Positions 18,023 to 28,242 of a stretch of DNA of 64,000 nucleotides are shown one piece after another (the stretch's first letter is position 1; each line of letters opens with the position of its first letter). A program made the translations under genes and the position numbers. This stretch comes from Anaerolineae bacterium (GTDB lineage Bacteria > Chloroflexota > Anaerolineae > Promineifilales > Promineifilaceae): NCBI GenBank assembly GCA_023954475.1, contig JAMLHW010000005.1, forward strand, positions 1 through 64,000. The letters are read 5' to 3'. The notes under the pieces are model-generated. The model searched no databases. It had not been told where the DNA came from and saw nothing but the letters and a program-made list of their open reading frames with translations.

Positions 18023-18127
18023 GATGGGTATAATTGACCACATCGAAAAAGTTAACAATTCACAGCAGTTTCACTCATACCATTTTCAGCGGTGAACTGA
18101 CTCTAGCGCAAACAGAATAGAGAAAAA

Positions 18128-19903
18128 ATGTCTAACACCAGAACGATTATCGAAATACCAGAATTTGTCACCGTGCGTGAACTTGCCACGTTAATGGGTG
18201 TCAGCCCGATTAACATCATCAAGGAATTGATGAGCAACGGCATCATGGCAAACATCAATCAGCAGATCGATTTTGATACTGCCGCAATTGTTGCCGAGGA
18301 ATTGGGGTATGAGCCGCGCACCGTTACCGTTGAGCAGGAAGAAGTTGATGAAGAGGCATTGCCGACATGGCACAAAGTACTCGCAGGCGAAAAAGAAGCG
18401 AATCTGGAATCGCGCCCACCGGTAATTACCATGCTCGGTCATGTCGACCATGGAAAAACGTCATTGCTGGATTATATCCGCCGTGCAGATGTCCAAACCG
18501 GCGAAGCTGGGGGCATCACGCAACACATTGGCGCATATCAGGCAAGGTATGACAATCGCCTCATCACATTTCTCGACACGCCCGGTCACGAGGCGTTTAC
18601 CGCTATGCGGGCACGTGGTGCCAAAGCGACGGATATTGCCATTCTGGTCGTAGCGGCCGATGATGGCGTCATGCCGACAACACGGGAGGCGCTGGATCAT
18701 GCACGCGCAGCCCATGTCCCGGTTGTCGTCGCTTTGAACAAGATCGATCTACCCAATGCCAATGTTCCGTTTGCCATGCAGCAGTTGTCGGATGCCGGTT
18801 TGGTGCCGGATGAATGGGACGGCGACACGATGGTAATCCAGGTGTCGGCCAAAACCGGTGACGGCATTGAAGATTTGCTGGAAGCGATTTTGTTGACGGC
18901 CGACGAGATTCAGCCACGTGCCAATCCACATGCTGAACCGAGTGGTGTTGTTCTCGAAGCGCGATTGGAACGAGGTCGCGGCATCACGGCTACTTTGCTG
19001 GTGCAAAACGGCACGCTCAAGTTGGGAGACACGATTATTGCCGGTGAGCATTTCGGCCGAATCAAAGCTATGTACGACTACAACGGCCAGCGCGTCAAAG
19101 AAGCAGTGCCGTCGACACCGGTGTCTGTTTCCGGACTGAACGGTATGCCGGAAGCCGGCGACCGATTTGAAACGGTCAGCAGTGAAAAAGAGGCACGTAA
19201 AGTTGTCGCTGAGCGCGAATCGCAAATGGAACACATGATCGTTGCCAAGAAACCGGTCTCTCTGGAAGATTTCCTCAGCAATCTGGCGGGTGAAACGGAA
19301 AAGAAACTTCTCCTCATCGTCAAAGCCGATGTACAGGGTTCTCTTGAACCGCTCGTCAAGGGACTGGAACGACTCGGCAACGACGAAGTTTCTCTGGAGA
19401 TCTTGCACGCAGCAACCGGACGTATCTCCGAAAGCGATGTCATGCTGGCATCCGCATCTGATGCCGTCATCGTCGGGTTTAACGTCGATGTCGACAGCGC
19501 TGCCAATGTGGCGGCTAAAAGCGAAAAAGTCGAGATCAATGTTTACACCATTATCTACAAGCTGTTTGAAGACATTGAATTGGCCCTGAACGGCATGCTC
19601 GATCCCATTTACGAAGATGCCATTATCGGCCGAGCTGAAGTGCGTGCCGTCTTCCGCGTCAAGGGTGTCGGCAACATTGCCGGCTGCTACATGCGTACCG
19701 GTGTCGCCCGCCGTAATGCGCAGGCACGGGTTATCCGCGATGGGCGTTTGCTGCATGAAGGTGATGTGAGCAGCCTCAAACACCTGGCTGATAATGTCCG
19801 GGAAGTCAAAACAGGTTTTGAATTCGGTGTCGGCATCAGCAATTTTAACGATTTCAAAGAAGACGACATTATCGAGTTTACCGAGCGCAAACGCGTGCGC
19901 TGA
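18128..19903 (+). CDS. infB: Translation initiation factor IF-2
   Basis: The 591-residue protein has the IF-2 N-domain ([29 protein letters not shown]) directly followed by the GTPase: GHVDHGKT (P-loop), [10 protein letters not shown] (switch I), [12 protein letters not shown] and SAKTGDG. The C-terminal domains bind fMet-tRNA ([15 protein letters not shown] and the terminal [16 protein letters not shown]). The long variable N-terminal extension of enterobacterial IF-2 is absent, as in other compact homologues. Standard neighbours are nusA/ylxR and rbfA. Confidence 0.97.
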   Translation: MSNTRTIIEIPEFVTVRELATLMGVSPINIIKELMSNGIMANINQQIDFDTAAIVAEELGYEPRTVTVEQEEVDEEALPTWHKVLAGEKEANLESRPPVITMLGHVDHGKTSLLDYIRRADVQTGEAGGITQHIGAYQARYDNRLITFLDTPGHEAFTAMRARGAKATDIAILVVAADDGVMPTTREALDHARAAHVPVVVALNKIDLPNANVPFAMQQLSDAGLVPDEWDGDTMVIQVSAKTGDGIEDLLEAILLTADEIQPRANPHAEPSGVVLEARLERGRGITATLLVQNGTLKLGDTIIAGEHFGRIKAMYDYNGQRVKEAVPSTPVSVSGLNGMPEAGDRFETVSSEKEARKVVAERESQMEHMIVAKKPVSLEDFLSNLAGETEKKLLLIVKADVQGSLEPLVKGLERLGNDEVSLEILHAATGRISESDVMLASASDAVIVGFNVDVDSAANVAAKSEKVEINVYTIIYKLFEDIELALNGMLDPIYEDAIIGRAEVRAVFRVKGVGNIAGCYMRTGVARRNAQARVIRDGRLLHEGDVSSLKHLADNVREVKTGFEFGVGISNFNDFKEDDIIEFTERKRVR

Positions 19904-20010
19904 CATCAGAGCGACTAGCCCTGTCAGATTTTCGCGACCTGTTTGAGGGGATCGGTTAGACCGATTCCCTTTTAACGTTGGAACTCGAACTTTCACAGCT
20001 ATCACTTACC

Positions 20011-20394
20011 ATGAGTACCATCAAACAGCAACGTACAGCAACACAGATCCGCACCATCGTCAGCGATCTCTTTACGTTCCAACTAAGCGATCCGCGGTTG
20101 TCGGGTTTGACCGTAACCGACGTCAAAATCGACCGCGAGTTGCAACATGCCAATATCTATGTCCACGCGTTGGGTGAAGATGAGCGCGAACCAGAAGTGA
20201 TGGCCGGGCTGGAGCACGCTAACGGGTACATTCGGCGCGAAGTCGCCCGGAAGTTGCAGTTACGCAGTGCGCCGTATTTACACTTCCACTGGGATCCGAC
20301 ATTGGCCCATGCCGAGCACATCAATGAACTTTTGGACAACCTCGACATTCCTCCAGCCAACGACGACGAAGATGACAACCTGATAAGCCTCTAG
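20011..20394 (+). CDS. rbfA: 30S ribosome-binding factor A
   Basis: The 127-residue protein from ATG 20011 has the RbfA KH-type core: TATQIRTIVSDLF, FQLSDPRLSGLTVTDVKIDREL, then IRREVARKLQLRSAPYLHFHWDPT. An upstream ATG at 19978 adds 11 residues unlike the family. RbfA helps mature the 5' end of 16S rRNA in 30S assembly. The tail is acidic (DDEDDN). Confidence 0.92.
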   Translation: MSTIKQQRTATQIRTIVSDLFTFQLSDPRLSGLTVTDVKIDRELQHANIYVHALGEDEREPEVMAGLEHANGYIRREVARKLQLRSAPYLHFHWDPTLAHAEHINELLDNLDIPPANDDEDDNLISL

Positions 20395-20485
20395 CGCCTT
20401 TCTCATTCCGACAAACAATTTAGAGATCGGACCTGTGGGATGATCCGGTTTCTCAAGCTCGTGAAGCATATTTAAGGAAGGCAAT

Positions 20486-21496
20486 ATGGCTGCAAAAACC
20501 CTGCAGAAGGATATCATGCAATATTATAAAGAGAGTCAGGCTATCAAAGATGCCATCGCCGATGCAGAACGTATTCTGATCATTACCCACGTCGATCCGG
20601 ATGGCGATGCCTTAGGATCGCTGACTGCAGTCGGGTTGGCCATGCAGCAGTTAGGCAAGAGTGTGACGCTGGCAGTTGATGGTGGACTGCTGCGTCGGTT
20701 TTCGTTTTTGCCGCTGGCCGATCAAATTGCACAATCGGCCGATAACACCACGTATGACCTCATTATCAGCGTCGATTGTGGCGATGAACAGCGTATGGGC
20801 CATACGTTTGCCGATTTGCCGCTGCCGCGACCCACGCTGATCAATATCGACCATCATGTCACCAACACCAATTTCGGCTCTATCAATCTGGTCGATGCTG
20901 AAGCGGCTTCTACTACTGAAATATTGACATTGCTCTTCAACGATCTCGATATCCGCATGACATCTGACATTGCCCAATCCCTTCTGACGGGCCTTGTGAC
21001 CGACACACTCGGCTTTCGCACGCTCAACGTCACCCCGCGCACTTTCGAGATCGCCAGCCAAATGATGCAGGCCGGCGCTGATTTGCCCACCATTACCATG
21101 CTTGCCCTCAATTTGAAGCCGCTTTCCACCCTCAAGATGTGGAATGTGGGCTTGTCCAATATGCGTATGAAGAATGGGTTGATCTGGACCACGATCAGTA
21201 AAGCGGAGCGCGACGCATTGGGTTACAACGGTACCGGCAGCGGTGGCCTGGTGAGTATGATGAGCGATGTGGAAACGGCAGCTATCAGTGTCGTGCTCAA
21301 TGAATTGGATGATGGGCGTATCTCGGTCAGTTTCCGTTCGCGGCCACCTTACAATGTCGCCGATCTGGCAATGAATCTGGGCGGTGGTGGCCATCCACTG
21401 GCTGCAGGCTGCACACTTGACGGCCCGCTCGACAAGGCCGAAACCTTGGTTGTCGATCTCAGCTTGCAGGCAATCGAAACCGCAAATCACGATTGA
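20486..21496 (+). CDS. nrnA: DHH/DHHA1 phosphoesterase, NrnA-like
   Basis: The 336 residues contain the DHH catalytic motifs ITHVDPDGDALGS, VDCGDEQRMG and IDHHVTN, plus the DHHA1 signature LGGGGHPLAAG near the C-terminus. This combination is typical of NrnA oligoribonuclease/pAp phosphatase, encoded between rbfA and truB in many bacteria. AAGGAAGG (20474-20481) lies well placed before ATG 20486. A c-di-AMP phosphodiesterase activity is an alternative within this family. Confidence 0.88.
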   Translation: MAAKTLQKDIMQYYKESQAIKDAIADAERILIITHVDPDGDALGSLTAVGLAMQQLGKSVTLAVDGGLLRRFSFLPLADQIAQSADNTTYDLIISVDCGDEQRMGHTFADLPLPRPTLINIDHHVTNTNFGSINLVDAEAASTTEILTLLFNDLDIRMTSDIAQSLLTGLVTDTLGFRTLNVTPRTFEIASQMMQAGADLPTITMLALNLKPLSTLKMWNVGLSNMRMKNGLIWTTISKAERDALGYNGTGSGGLVSMMSDVETAAISVVLNELDDGRISVSFRSRPPYNVADLAMNLGGGGHPLAAGCTLDGPLDKAETLVVDLSLQAIETANHD

Positions 21497-21514
21497 CAGC
21501 CATCCGGCGCACCC

Positions 21515-22396
21515 ATGGTAGGCATTCTCAACATCGACAAGCCGTCCGGCATGACATCACATGATGTTGTCAGTCGTGTACGCCGCCTTGCCGGTACGCG
21601 GCGTGTCGGTCATGCCGGCACACTCGATCCATTGGCGACTGGGGTGTTAGTGGTTTGCCTGGGGCAAGCGACGCGGCTGGTGGAATATGTAGTCGATCGG
21701 CCGAAAACATATGTGACGACGGTTCGTCTGGGGCAAACGACAAACACATATGATGCTGATGGCAAAATTGAGCGTATACGCCCAGTCGCGGTCACTGATG
21801 CTCAGTTGCAGGCAGAACTAAGCCGATTTAGAGGCGTGATTGACCAGATTCCGCCTATGTATTCGGCAATCAAGCGCAATGGCAAACCGTTGTACAAGTT
21901 GGCGCGACAAGGCGTGACGGTCGAACGCGCCGCACGCACGGTCACTATTTACGATTTGCAGTTGCTCGAACGCAACGGCAATGACGTGACGCTGCGCGTT
22001 GACTGTTCGACGGGGACATATATTCGATCATTGGCACATGATCTGGGTGAAGCGTTGGGTTGTGGTGGGCATGTGACGGCGCTGCGGCGTACACGTGTGG
22101 GTTTGTTTTCGGCCGAATCCAGCATACCACTCGATCACCTTTCGGCCGAAAACATAGCTGACCACTTGCAGCCGCCGGAACGAGCCGTCAGTCATCTCCG
22201 CTGCGTCGTTCTCACGCCGGCACAAGCCGAAGCCGTATATCATGGCAAGACGGTGACTCAAACCGCCGCCATGACCGAAAACGAGTTAGTGTACGCCGTA
22301 GATGATGCCGGCCGGTTTGTCGGTGTCTTTCAGGCACAAGGTGACCAGTTGCGCCCACACAAAGTTCTCTATCAGCTCCCACACACAAAAGCATAA
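21515..22396 (+). CDS. truB: tRNA pseudouridine-55 synthase
   Basis: The 293-residue protein opens with ILNIDKPSGMTSHDVVSRVRR and has the catalytic GTLDPLATGVL (catalytic Asp), YVTTVRLGQTTNTYDADG, and the STGTYIRSLAHDLGEALG motif. It makes pseudouridine at U55 in the T-loop of tRNAs. It lies 18 bp after nrnA and 14 bp before ribF in the translation operon. Confidence 0.95.
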   Translation: MVGILNIDKPSGMTSHDVVSRVRRLAGTRRVGHAGTLDPLATGVLVVCLGQATRLVEYVVDRPKTYVTTVRLGQTTNTYDADGKIERIRPVAVTDAQLQAELSRFRGVIDQIPPMYSAIKRNGKPLYKLARQGVTVERAARTVTIYDLQLLERNGNDVTLRVDCSTGTYIRSLAHDLGEALGCGGHVTALRRTRVGLFSAESSIPLDHLSAENIADHLQPPERAVSHLRCVVLTPAQAEAVYHGKTVTQTAAMTENELVYAVDDAGRFVGVFQAQGDQLRPHKVLYQLPHTKA

Positions 22397-22410
22397 CGAA
22401 CCGCACCCCG

Positions 22411-23346
22411 ATGGCCCAACGACACGTCTACGACCTGGCTGACATTCATGACCACATGCCGACAGCAGTGGCGATTGGCGTCTTTGACGGCGTCCATCGC
22501 GGGCATCAGGCCTTATTGGCTGATATGGTCGCTGCGGCACGTGCTGCCAATTTGCGGCCTGCTGTACTCACCTTTTTCCCTCATCCAAAACTCGTCATTC
22601 AAGGCCGGACAGAAGGGCGTTATTATCTCTCGCGCCTGTCCGAACGCGCCCAATTGCTGGTTGATCTGGGTGTCGATTTAGTGATTACGCAACTGTTTGA
22701 CGAACAGGTGCGCATGACACGGGCGCGAGAATTTATCGGCCGATTGCAAGCTGCCGTCCATCTGCGTCAATTATGGGGCGGCAATTTCAGTCTTGGGCAT
22801 CGCCGAGAAGGTGACTACGATTACCTATCCCGCCTGGGACAAGAACAGGGGTTTACCGTCCACTTGAAGCAAAACCTGGTCATGGCTAACGGTGAGCGTG
22901 TCAGCAGCAGCCGCATCCGGCGTGGATTAGCCTCCGGCGACATCGATGATGTCAATGCCTGCCTGGGACGCGCCTTCCGTGTCTCCGGCGAGGTTGTGCA
23001 AGGAGCGCAGCGAGGACGTACTATCGGCTTTCCCACAGCCAACGTCGCCGCCTGGGAACAGCAATTGCTCCCGGCCAACGGCGTTTACGCCACAATTGTA
23101 CGTGTTGGCGAGCAACGCTATGCAGCAGCAACCAACGTCGGCGTGCGCCCCACCGTTGCCGGAAATGACGTGACGGTAGAAGCGCATTGTCTCGACTTCG
23201 ACGGTGATTTATACGGGAAAACAATTGAGGTTGATTTTGTCAGCCACATTCGTGGGGAGAAAAAATTCGCCGGAATGGATGCGCTTAAAGCCGGTATTGC
23301 TGCCGATGTCGAACAGGTGCGTCGTTTAGCCCTGCTTACAAAATAG
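22411..23346 (+). CDS. ribF: Bifunctional riboflavin kinase/FAD synthetase
   Basis: The 311 residues combine an N-terminal FMN adenylyltransferase nucleotidyl-transferase domain (AIGVFDGVHRGHQALL, then a LWGGNFSLGHRREGD segment and RVSSSRIRRGLASGDI) with a C-terminal riboflavin kinase domain (GRTIGFPTANV, NGVYAT, NVGVRPT, EAHCLDFDGDLYG). It converts riboflavin to FMN and FAD. It ends the translation operon and converges on uvrA with a gap of only about 25 bp, in which I see no terminator. Confidence 0.95.
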   Translation: MAQRHVYDLADIHDHMPTAVAIGVFDGVHRGHQALLADMVAAARAANLRPAVLTFFPHPKLVIQGRTEGRYYLSRLSERAQLLVDLGVDLVITQLFDEQVRMTRAREFIGRLQAAVHLRQLWGGNFSLGHRREGDYDYLSRLGQEQGFTVHLKQNLVMANGERVSSSRIRRGLASGDIDDVNACLGRAFRVSGEVVQGAQRGRTIGFPTANVAAWEQQLLPANGVYATIVRVGEQRYAAATNVGVRPTVAGNDVTVEAHCLDFDGDLYGKTIEVDFVSHIRGEKKFAGMDALKAGIAADVEQVRRLALLTK

Positions 23347-23371
23347 CGCCATCAACCCACTTTATCCGACT

Positions 23372-26257
23372 TCAGCTCACGGCTATGCCGTGCAAATGAG
23401 TCTGCAAAAAATGACCGGTATGCGATTCAGGCACAGCAGCCACCTGCTCTGGTGTTCCTTCAGCCACAATTAGACCACCGCGTTCACCACCTTCCGGCCC
23501 CAAATCGATGAGGTGATCGGCCACTTTGATGATGTCCAGATTGTGCTCGATAATGACGACAGAATTGCCTTTGTCAACCAACCGGTTCAGCGCCTGAATG
23601 AGCTTGGCTACATCGTGCGAATGCAGGCCAACACTCGGCTCGTCGAGAATGTAAATCGTACTGCCGGTAGCGATTTTACTTAACTCACGGCTGAGCTTGA
23701 TGCGCTGCGCTTCACCTCCACTCAATGTTGGAGCAGGCTGCCCAAGTTTGATGTAGCTTAGGCCAACATCCATCATGGTTTTCAGACGGCGTCTGATTTT
23801 GGGAATGTTCTCGAAAAATTCAATTGCTTCTTCTATCGTCAAATCGAGTACTTCGGCAATGTGTTTGCCTTTGTAGCGCACTTGCAACGTTTCGCGATTA
23901 TAACGTGCCCCTTTGCAGACATCACATGGCACATAGATGTCGGGCAGGAATTGCATTTCGATGCGATTCTGGCCCTGGCCCTGACACGCTTCGCAGCGTC
24001 CGCCTTTGACATTGAAACTAAAGCGGCCCGGCTTATAGCCACGAATTTTACTTTCCGGCATGCCGGCAAACAGATCGCGAATGGGGTTGAAGAGACCGGT
24101 ATAGGTGGCCGGATTGGAACGCGGTGTTCGGCCGATTGGACTTTGATCGATTTCAATAACCTTGTCCAGATGTTCCAACCCTTCAAATCGCACGTGTTTG
24201 CCCGGCGCTTCCTTCGACCGGTAAAAATGCTGGTACAGTTTTTTACTCAGTGTCTCGACAACCAACGAGCTTTTACCGCTGCCGCTCACACCGGTAATGC
24301 ACACCATTTTGCCCAGCGGAATGTCAATATCGATATCCTTGAGATTGTTCTCAGCCGCACCGACAATGACAAGGTGATTGCCGTTTCCAGGGCGTCGGGT
24401 GGCCGGCACCGGAATGCCCATACGCCTGCTCAGATAGGCGCCGGTCAGTGATTGTCTGTCAGCGGCGACTTCATCCGGCGTGCCTTCAGCGACGATTTCA
24501 CCGCCATGTTTGCCGGCACCCGGGCCAAGATCGATCAGCCAGTCGGCATGGCGCATCGTGTCTTCGTCGTGTTCAACGACGAGAACGGTATTGCCGAGGT
24601 CGCGCATACCCTGTAAGGTGCGAATGAGGCGTGCGTTGTCGCGTTGATGCAGGCCAATTGACGGCTCATCGAGCACGTACAGGACACCCATCAGACGTGA
24701 GCCAATTTGTGTCGCTAGCCGAATGCGTTGTGCTTCGCCGCCACTTAGTGTGCCGGCTGTCCGATCGAGCGTTAAATAATCCAGGCCGACATCGATCAAG
24801 AATTGGAGCCGTTCTTTTACTTCCTTGACGATGGGGCGGGCGATCAGTTGTTGGCGCGGCGTGAGGGCGGTTTCGGCCGAAGCCAGATCACTGATCCAAT
24901 CCAGCCCACGCAGTACCGTTGAACTGGTCACAGCGCTAATCGTCACACCGTCAATATCAACTGCGCGAGCCACCGGATTGAGTCGTGTCCCGTCGCAGGT
25001 GCGACACGGACGATCGACCATAAACTCGGTCAACTTGTCGCGCATATAATCAGATGTCGTTTCCACATAGCGTCGACTGAGATTGTTAATGACGCCTTCG
25101 TACTGACTGGTGTACACGCGTGAATGGCCTTCGCGATTGGTATAGTTGATCGGAATTTTGGCATCGCCGCTGCCGAACAAAACAATGCGGCGCTGGGCTT
25201 CAGACAAATCGCCAAACGGCACGTCTAGGGGAATGTCAAAATGCTCACATGTTGCCCGGATCAACTGCCAGTAATACCCTTCACGGTCTTGCGGCCACGC
25301 CACAATCGCGCCGTCCAGCAATGACAACTGGTTGTCAGGAACGACAAGATCGGGGTCTATTTCCTTTTGAACGCCCAGGCCCTGACAACTTGGGCAAGCG
25401 CCATGCGGATTGTTGAAGCTGAATGTGCGCGGTTCGATTTCGGGGATGCTGGTGCCGTCGTAAGGGCAAAACAGATGCTCGCTGAAAAGATGATCAGTCG
25501 GATTTTGCCGGTCGCTGACATCGTTGATGATGACGATGCCGTCACCGAGTTTCAGCGCCGTTTCGATGGAGTCAGTGAGGCGCGAGCGGTCGGCCGATTG
25601 CTCTTCCGGATCGTCGGTCTGACGCAAAACAAGTCGATCGACGACAGCTTCAATGGTATGATTTTTGTAGCGATCCAGTTCGATTTTGTCGTCGATTTGA
25701 TACAACTCGCCATCAACACGTACCCGGACAAAGCCTGAGCGTCGGACATCATCGAAGACGGTTTGGTGATGTCCTTTGCGATCTTTGATCAGCGGAGCAA
25801 GAACCTGAATCCGGCTGTCGACGCGCATTTTGAGTACAGCATCGACAATCGAATCGGCCGATTGGGGCATCACTGGGCGGCCACATTCCGGACAGTGCGG
25901 CGTGCCGACACGGGCATAAAGCAGACGCAAATAATCGTAAATTTCAGTGACGGTTCCCACTGTCGAACGCGGATTGTGGCTGACACCCTTCTGATCAATC
26001 GAAACAGCAGGACTCAATCCCTCAATTTGGTCGACATCGGGTTTATCCATCTGCCCCAGAAATTGACGCGCATAGGCCGATAACGACTCGACATAGCGCC
26101 GTTGTCCTTCAGCAAAAATCGTGTCAAACGCCAGCGACGATTTACCGGAGCCTGAGAGACCGGTGATGACAACCAATTTGTCGCGTGGAATTTCCACGTC
26201 GATATTTTTGAGATTGTGTTCGCGTGCACCGCGTACAATGATATTTTTGAGTGACAT
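23372..26257 (-). CDS. uvrA: UvrABC excinuclease subunit A
   Basis: The 961-residue ATPase has two ABC modules with Walker A motifs [14 protein letters not shown] (about 31-44) and [14 protein letters not shown], and ABC signatures [15 protein letters not shown] and [15 protein letters not shown]. Zinc-binding Cys pairs are [19 protein letters not shown] and CEACQG..CDVCKG. It recognises DNA damage for nucleotide excision repair. Length is the normal 930-970. Confidence 0.97.
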   Translation of the reverse strand: MSLKNIIVRGAREHNLKNIDVEIPRDKLVVITGLSGSGKSSLAFDTIFAEGQRRYVESLSAYARQFLGQMDKPDVDQIEGLSPAVSIDQKGVSHNPRSTVGTVTEIYDYLRLLYARVGTPHCPECGRPVMPQSADSIVDAVLKMRVDSRIQVLAPLIKDRKGHHQTVFDDVRRSGFVRVRVDGELYQIDDKIELDRYKNHTIEAVVDRLVLRQTDDPEEQSADRSRLTDSIETALKLGDGIVIINDVSDRQNPTDHLFSEHLFCPYDGTSIPEIEPRTFSFNNPHGACPSCQGLGVQKEIDPDLVVPDNQLSLLDGAIVAWPQDREGYYWQLIRATCEHFDIPLDVPFGDLSEAQRRIVLFGSGDAKIPINYTNREGHSRVYTSQYEGVINNLSRRYVETTSDYMRDKLTEFMVDRPCRTCDGTRLNPVARAVDIDGVTISAVTSSTVLRGLDWISDLASAETALTPRQQLIARPIVKEVKERLQFLIDVGLDYLTLDRTAGTLSGGEAQRIRLATQIGSRLMGVLYVLDEPSIGLHQRDNARLIRTLQGMRDLGNTVLVVEHDEDTMRHADWLIDLGPGAGKHGGEIVAEGTPDEVAADRQSLTGAYLSRRMGIPVPATRRPGNGNHLVIVGAAENNLKDIDIDIPLGKMVCITGVSGSGKSSLVVETLSKKLYQHFYRSKEAPGKHVRFEGLEHLDKVIEIDQSPIGRTPRSNPATYTGLFNPIRDLFAGMPESKIRGYKPGRFSFNVKGGRCEACQGQGQNRIEMQFLPDIYVPCDVCKGARYNRETLQVRYKGKHIAEVLDLTIEEAIEFFENIPKIRRRLKTMMDVGLSYIKLGQPAPTLSGGEAQRIKLSRELSKIATGSTIYILDEPSVGLHSHDVAKLIQALNRLVDKGNSVVIIEHNLDIIKVADHLIDLGPEGGERGGLIVAEGTPEQVAAVPESHTGHFLQTHLHGIAVS

Positions 26258-26455
26258 GATTCCAACCCGATTGGAGTCGCAATATCGAATAGCAGAACAA
26301 GTATTCTACCACAATGCGAACGGTGTATCCATTAAAAGAGCATCAATTAATGCGTCTGTGAGCAAAGATTGGTCAGTGAGAGTGTCGCAGGTAATGGGGG
26401 AAGTGGCGCGATTTTCCCGTCTGTGACGCGATGCCGGGTAATCGGCCGAAAAAAA

Positions 26456-26486
26456 CGGGTTAACCAACACAAGGTCAGCTAACCCG
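26456..26486 (-). terminator. Terminator of the ferredoxin gene
   Basis: On the reverse strand CGGGTTA and TAACCCG pair and are followed by a T run that flows into a TCGGCCGA copy (26442-26449). It lies about 50 bp past the ferredoxin stop codon. Confidence 0.6.
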
Positions 26487-26534
26487 CCAAAAAGCTTATA
26501 AATTGTCGGTCAGGAGATAACGCAATGGCGTCAA

Positions 26535-26945
26535 TTACGCATCAAGCGCGTCGTAGCCTGGCCCTTCGGAGAAGAAATCGTAGTTAGGCGCAATGTCTTC
26601 GGTCAGATCCAACACTTCGCCGCCTTTGAGCTGCTTCGCATTGAGCAACTTGACCTGGTGTCCATCAACCTCACCTTCAAACGGCTGTCCGTCGGGCAAT
26701 AACTCTTTGGTATCGGCAATCCAAACACCTGCCGGTGCAGTATAGTCAAATGGGACTTCTTCTTCGGGGAAAATCGCTTCATACGGACATTCCGGCACGC
26801 AAGCGCCGCAGTCGATGCAGGTATCAGGGTCGATATACAACCATGGCCATTCCTTTTCGGGATGACCAAGCACCATGCATTCAACCGGGCAAACTTCCAC
26901 ACATGCGGTGTCACGCAAGCACAGTCTGGTTACGATGTGGGTCAT
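26535..26945 (-). CDS. fdxA: Seven-iron (4Fe-4S/3Fe-4S type) ferredoxin
   Basis: The 136-residue protein has the N-terminal FdxA layout CLRDTACVEVCPVEC followed by a full CIDCGACVPECP cluster motif. This is the arrangement of actinobacterial-type 7-Fe ferredoxins, extended here by an acidic C-terminal domain. It shuttles electrons in the cytoplasm. It has its own promoter and terminator, and a dyad near its start suggests regulation. Confidence 0.88.
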   Translation of the reverse strand: MTHIVTRLCLRDTACVEVCPVECMVLGHPEKEWPWLYIDPDTCIDCGACVPECPYEAIFPEEEVPFDYTAPAGVWIADTKELLPDGQPFEGEVDGHQVKLLNAKQLKGGEVLDLTEDIAPNYDFFSEGPGYDALDA

Positions 26946-26977
26946 GAATAACTCCTTGTTGCCAAGTTAACTTGTTT

Positions 26978-26993
26978 TTTAACCGTGGTTAAA
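26978..26993. promoter_or_regulatory. Inverted repeat over the ferredoxin transcription start
   Basis: TTTAACC, two bases, GGTTAAA lies just downstream of the -10 box, where a repressor would block transcription. No regulator can be named. Confidence 0.4.
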
Positions 26994-27003
26994 CTCGTTT
27001 CTT

Positions 27004-27032
27004 ATTGTACACGCCAACAACTGATTTGTGAA
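27004..27032 (-). promoter_or_regulatory. Promoter of the ferredoxin gene
   Basis: Reverse-strand TTCACA and TACAAT are separated by 17 bases and lie about 60 bp before the start codon. Confidence 0.5.
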
Positions 27033-27135
27033 GTGAATTACGGACGGAAATTATTGCGCATCCTCGATGTGTCGCAATGTGCCATCCACCAAACGCGAAC
27101 TCTGTTCACACTGGCACACAGTAACAGTACACTGA

Positions 27136-27489
27136 CTATCCAAAACGGCTGGTTACACGTCCCAGAATCAGTTCTGCTGATACCGGCCCAAAATGGCGGC
27201 TGTCGATGCCCACATCCGGATTGTCGCTGATCAATTCACAGCGACCATCTTCATGTACAGTCAGCACGCGCTTGACGAGTTTCAGTTCGGGGTGATCGGG
27301 GTGGTAGGCGACGACCACATCACCGGGTTTCGGCCGAATACGGTCATAAGCACGCGGGTCAAACAAAATTTCATCGCCCGCAAGCAATGTCGGCACCATC
27401 GACTCCTCAACCACGCGCATACGCCGCCGACGGCGCAACAACCAGAGCCAAAATTCGCGGTTATTGTGCTCTGGAATCGCATCCAACAT
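27136..27489 (-). CDS. sodX: Nickel-type superoxide dismutase maturation protease (S26 family)
   Basis: The 117-residue protein is a short signal-peptidase-like S26 serine protease with the Ser/Lys dyad ESMVPTLLAGD (Ser30) and LVKRV (Lys73). The Arg-rich N-terminus LLRRRRRMRVVEESM is typical of the SodX/CbiX-neighbour family. It is thought to remove the propeptide of nickel SOD so that the new N-terminal His can bind nickel. It lies directly downstream of sodN on the same strand, the usual pairing. Confidence 0.88.
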   Translation of the reverse strand: MLDAIPEHNNREFWLWLLRRRRRMRVVEESMVPTLLAGDEILFDPRAYDRIRPKPGDVVVAYHPDHPELKLVKRVLTVHEDGRCELISDNPDVGIDSRHFGPVSAELILGRVTSRFG

Positions 27490-27548
27490 CTGTCACCATG
27501 CCTCACAAAAGAAAACTCCCGGTCACATTGTGCCGAGAGTCCCATGCT

Positions 27549-27582
27549 AAAAAACCGGGTTTCTGACAGAAAACCGGTTTTT
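27549..27582. terminator. Hairpin between sodN and sodX
   Basis: A run of A followed by ACCGG pairs with CCGGT and a T run. Sitting between two co-oriented genes, it could lower sodX expression relative to sodN. It belongs to the same look-alike hairpin set as 457-490 and 2797-2829. Confidence 0.5.
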
Positions 27583-27599
27583 GAAGTAAACAGTTGTGC

Positions 27600-28052
27600 T
27601 TAACTCGCTGTGTAATACGGAACGTCACGCCCTTTGGTAGCCCAGAAGATATTGTGAATCTCCTCAATGGCGGCCATCAATTCCTGAGCATGCTCCAGGC
27701 TGACTTCAACTTTGACCGCCGAGCACAGCTTGGCTGCTTTCCAGAACGTATCGTGCAAATTGGGATATTTTTCCAGGTGTACCGGTTTGAAATAGTCGGT
27801 CCACAGCACGAGCAATTCCGTCTTGGCCAGATGTGCCTGCTCTTCCTTGATAGCAATATAGCGTGACTTGCTGTTCTCGGCTGCCAGGCTGTTGTCGCCT
27901 TCCAGTGCGATGAGCTTTTTGGTCATCGACAAGACAGCTTCAGCAGCGATTCGCGCCGAAGCGGGATCATAGACCCCACACGGGCCGTCACAATGTGCGT
28001 AAACTGCTTCTGCCGGAAACCATTTTGTGATCTTTGCAGCTAATCTTTTCAT
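27600..28052 (-). CDS. sodN: Nickel superoxide dismutase precursor
   Basis: A 19-residue leader ending AVYA precedes the nickel hook HCDGPCGVYDP, in which His20, Cys21 and Cys25 become His1, Cys2 and Cys6 of the mature enzyme. The rest (SARIAAEAVLSMTKK, SRYIAIKEEQAHLAKTELLVLWTDYFKP, FWKAAKLCSAVK) is the four-helix SodN core of usual length. It dismutates superoxide. The leader is removed by the protease encoded next. AAGGAAGG lies before the ATG. Confidence 0.95.
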   Translation of the reverse strand: MKRLAAKITKWFPAEAVYAHCDGPCGVYDPASARIAAEAVLSMTKKLIALEGDNSLAAENSKSRYIAIKEEQAHLAKTELLVLWTDYFKPVHLEKYPNLHDTFWKAAKLCSAVKVEVSLEHAQELMAAIEEIHNIFWATKGRDVPYYTAS

Positions 28053-28162
28053 GTTTGCCTTCCTTATGACTGAGTTGAGATTGGAGTTATCGGCCGACTA
28101 TTGACCGAGTTGCGGTCGCCAGTTAGGATTGTGCTGAAATCGGTACAGCTTCGACCAATTGC

Positions 28163-28191
28163 ATTCTAGCCGTGCACGATGGCTTTGTCAA
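28163..28191 (-). promoter_or_regulatory. Promoter of sodN
   Basis: Reverse-strand TTGACA (28191-28186) and TAGAAT (28168-28163) have a 17-base spacer. A TCGGCCGA copy lies downstream in the leader at 28090-28097. Confidence 0.6.
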
Positions 28192-28210
28192 AATCATGAC
28201 GTTACTCAAA

Positions 28211-28230
28211 CATAACATATACATTTCTTC
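28211..28230 (+). repeat. Upstream element shared with the dnaK upstream region, copy 1
   Basis: CATAACATATACATTTCTTC lies just before the DMT transporter gene. A copy with one base changed occurs at 29331-29350 before dnaK. Function unknown; a shared promoter element is possible. Confidence 0.4.
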
Positions 28231-28242
28231 GAGCAGGAGAGA

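Noticed and set aside
18749-20005. Reverse-strand frame of 418 codons across infB
   Set aside because: Antisense shadow of infB; composition is Phe, Asp and His rich, without family features.
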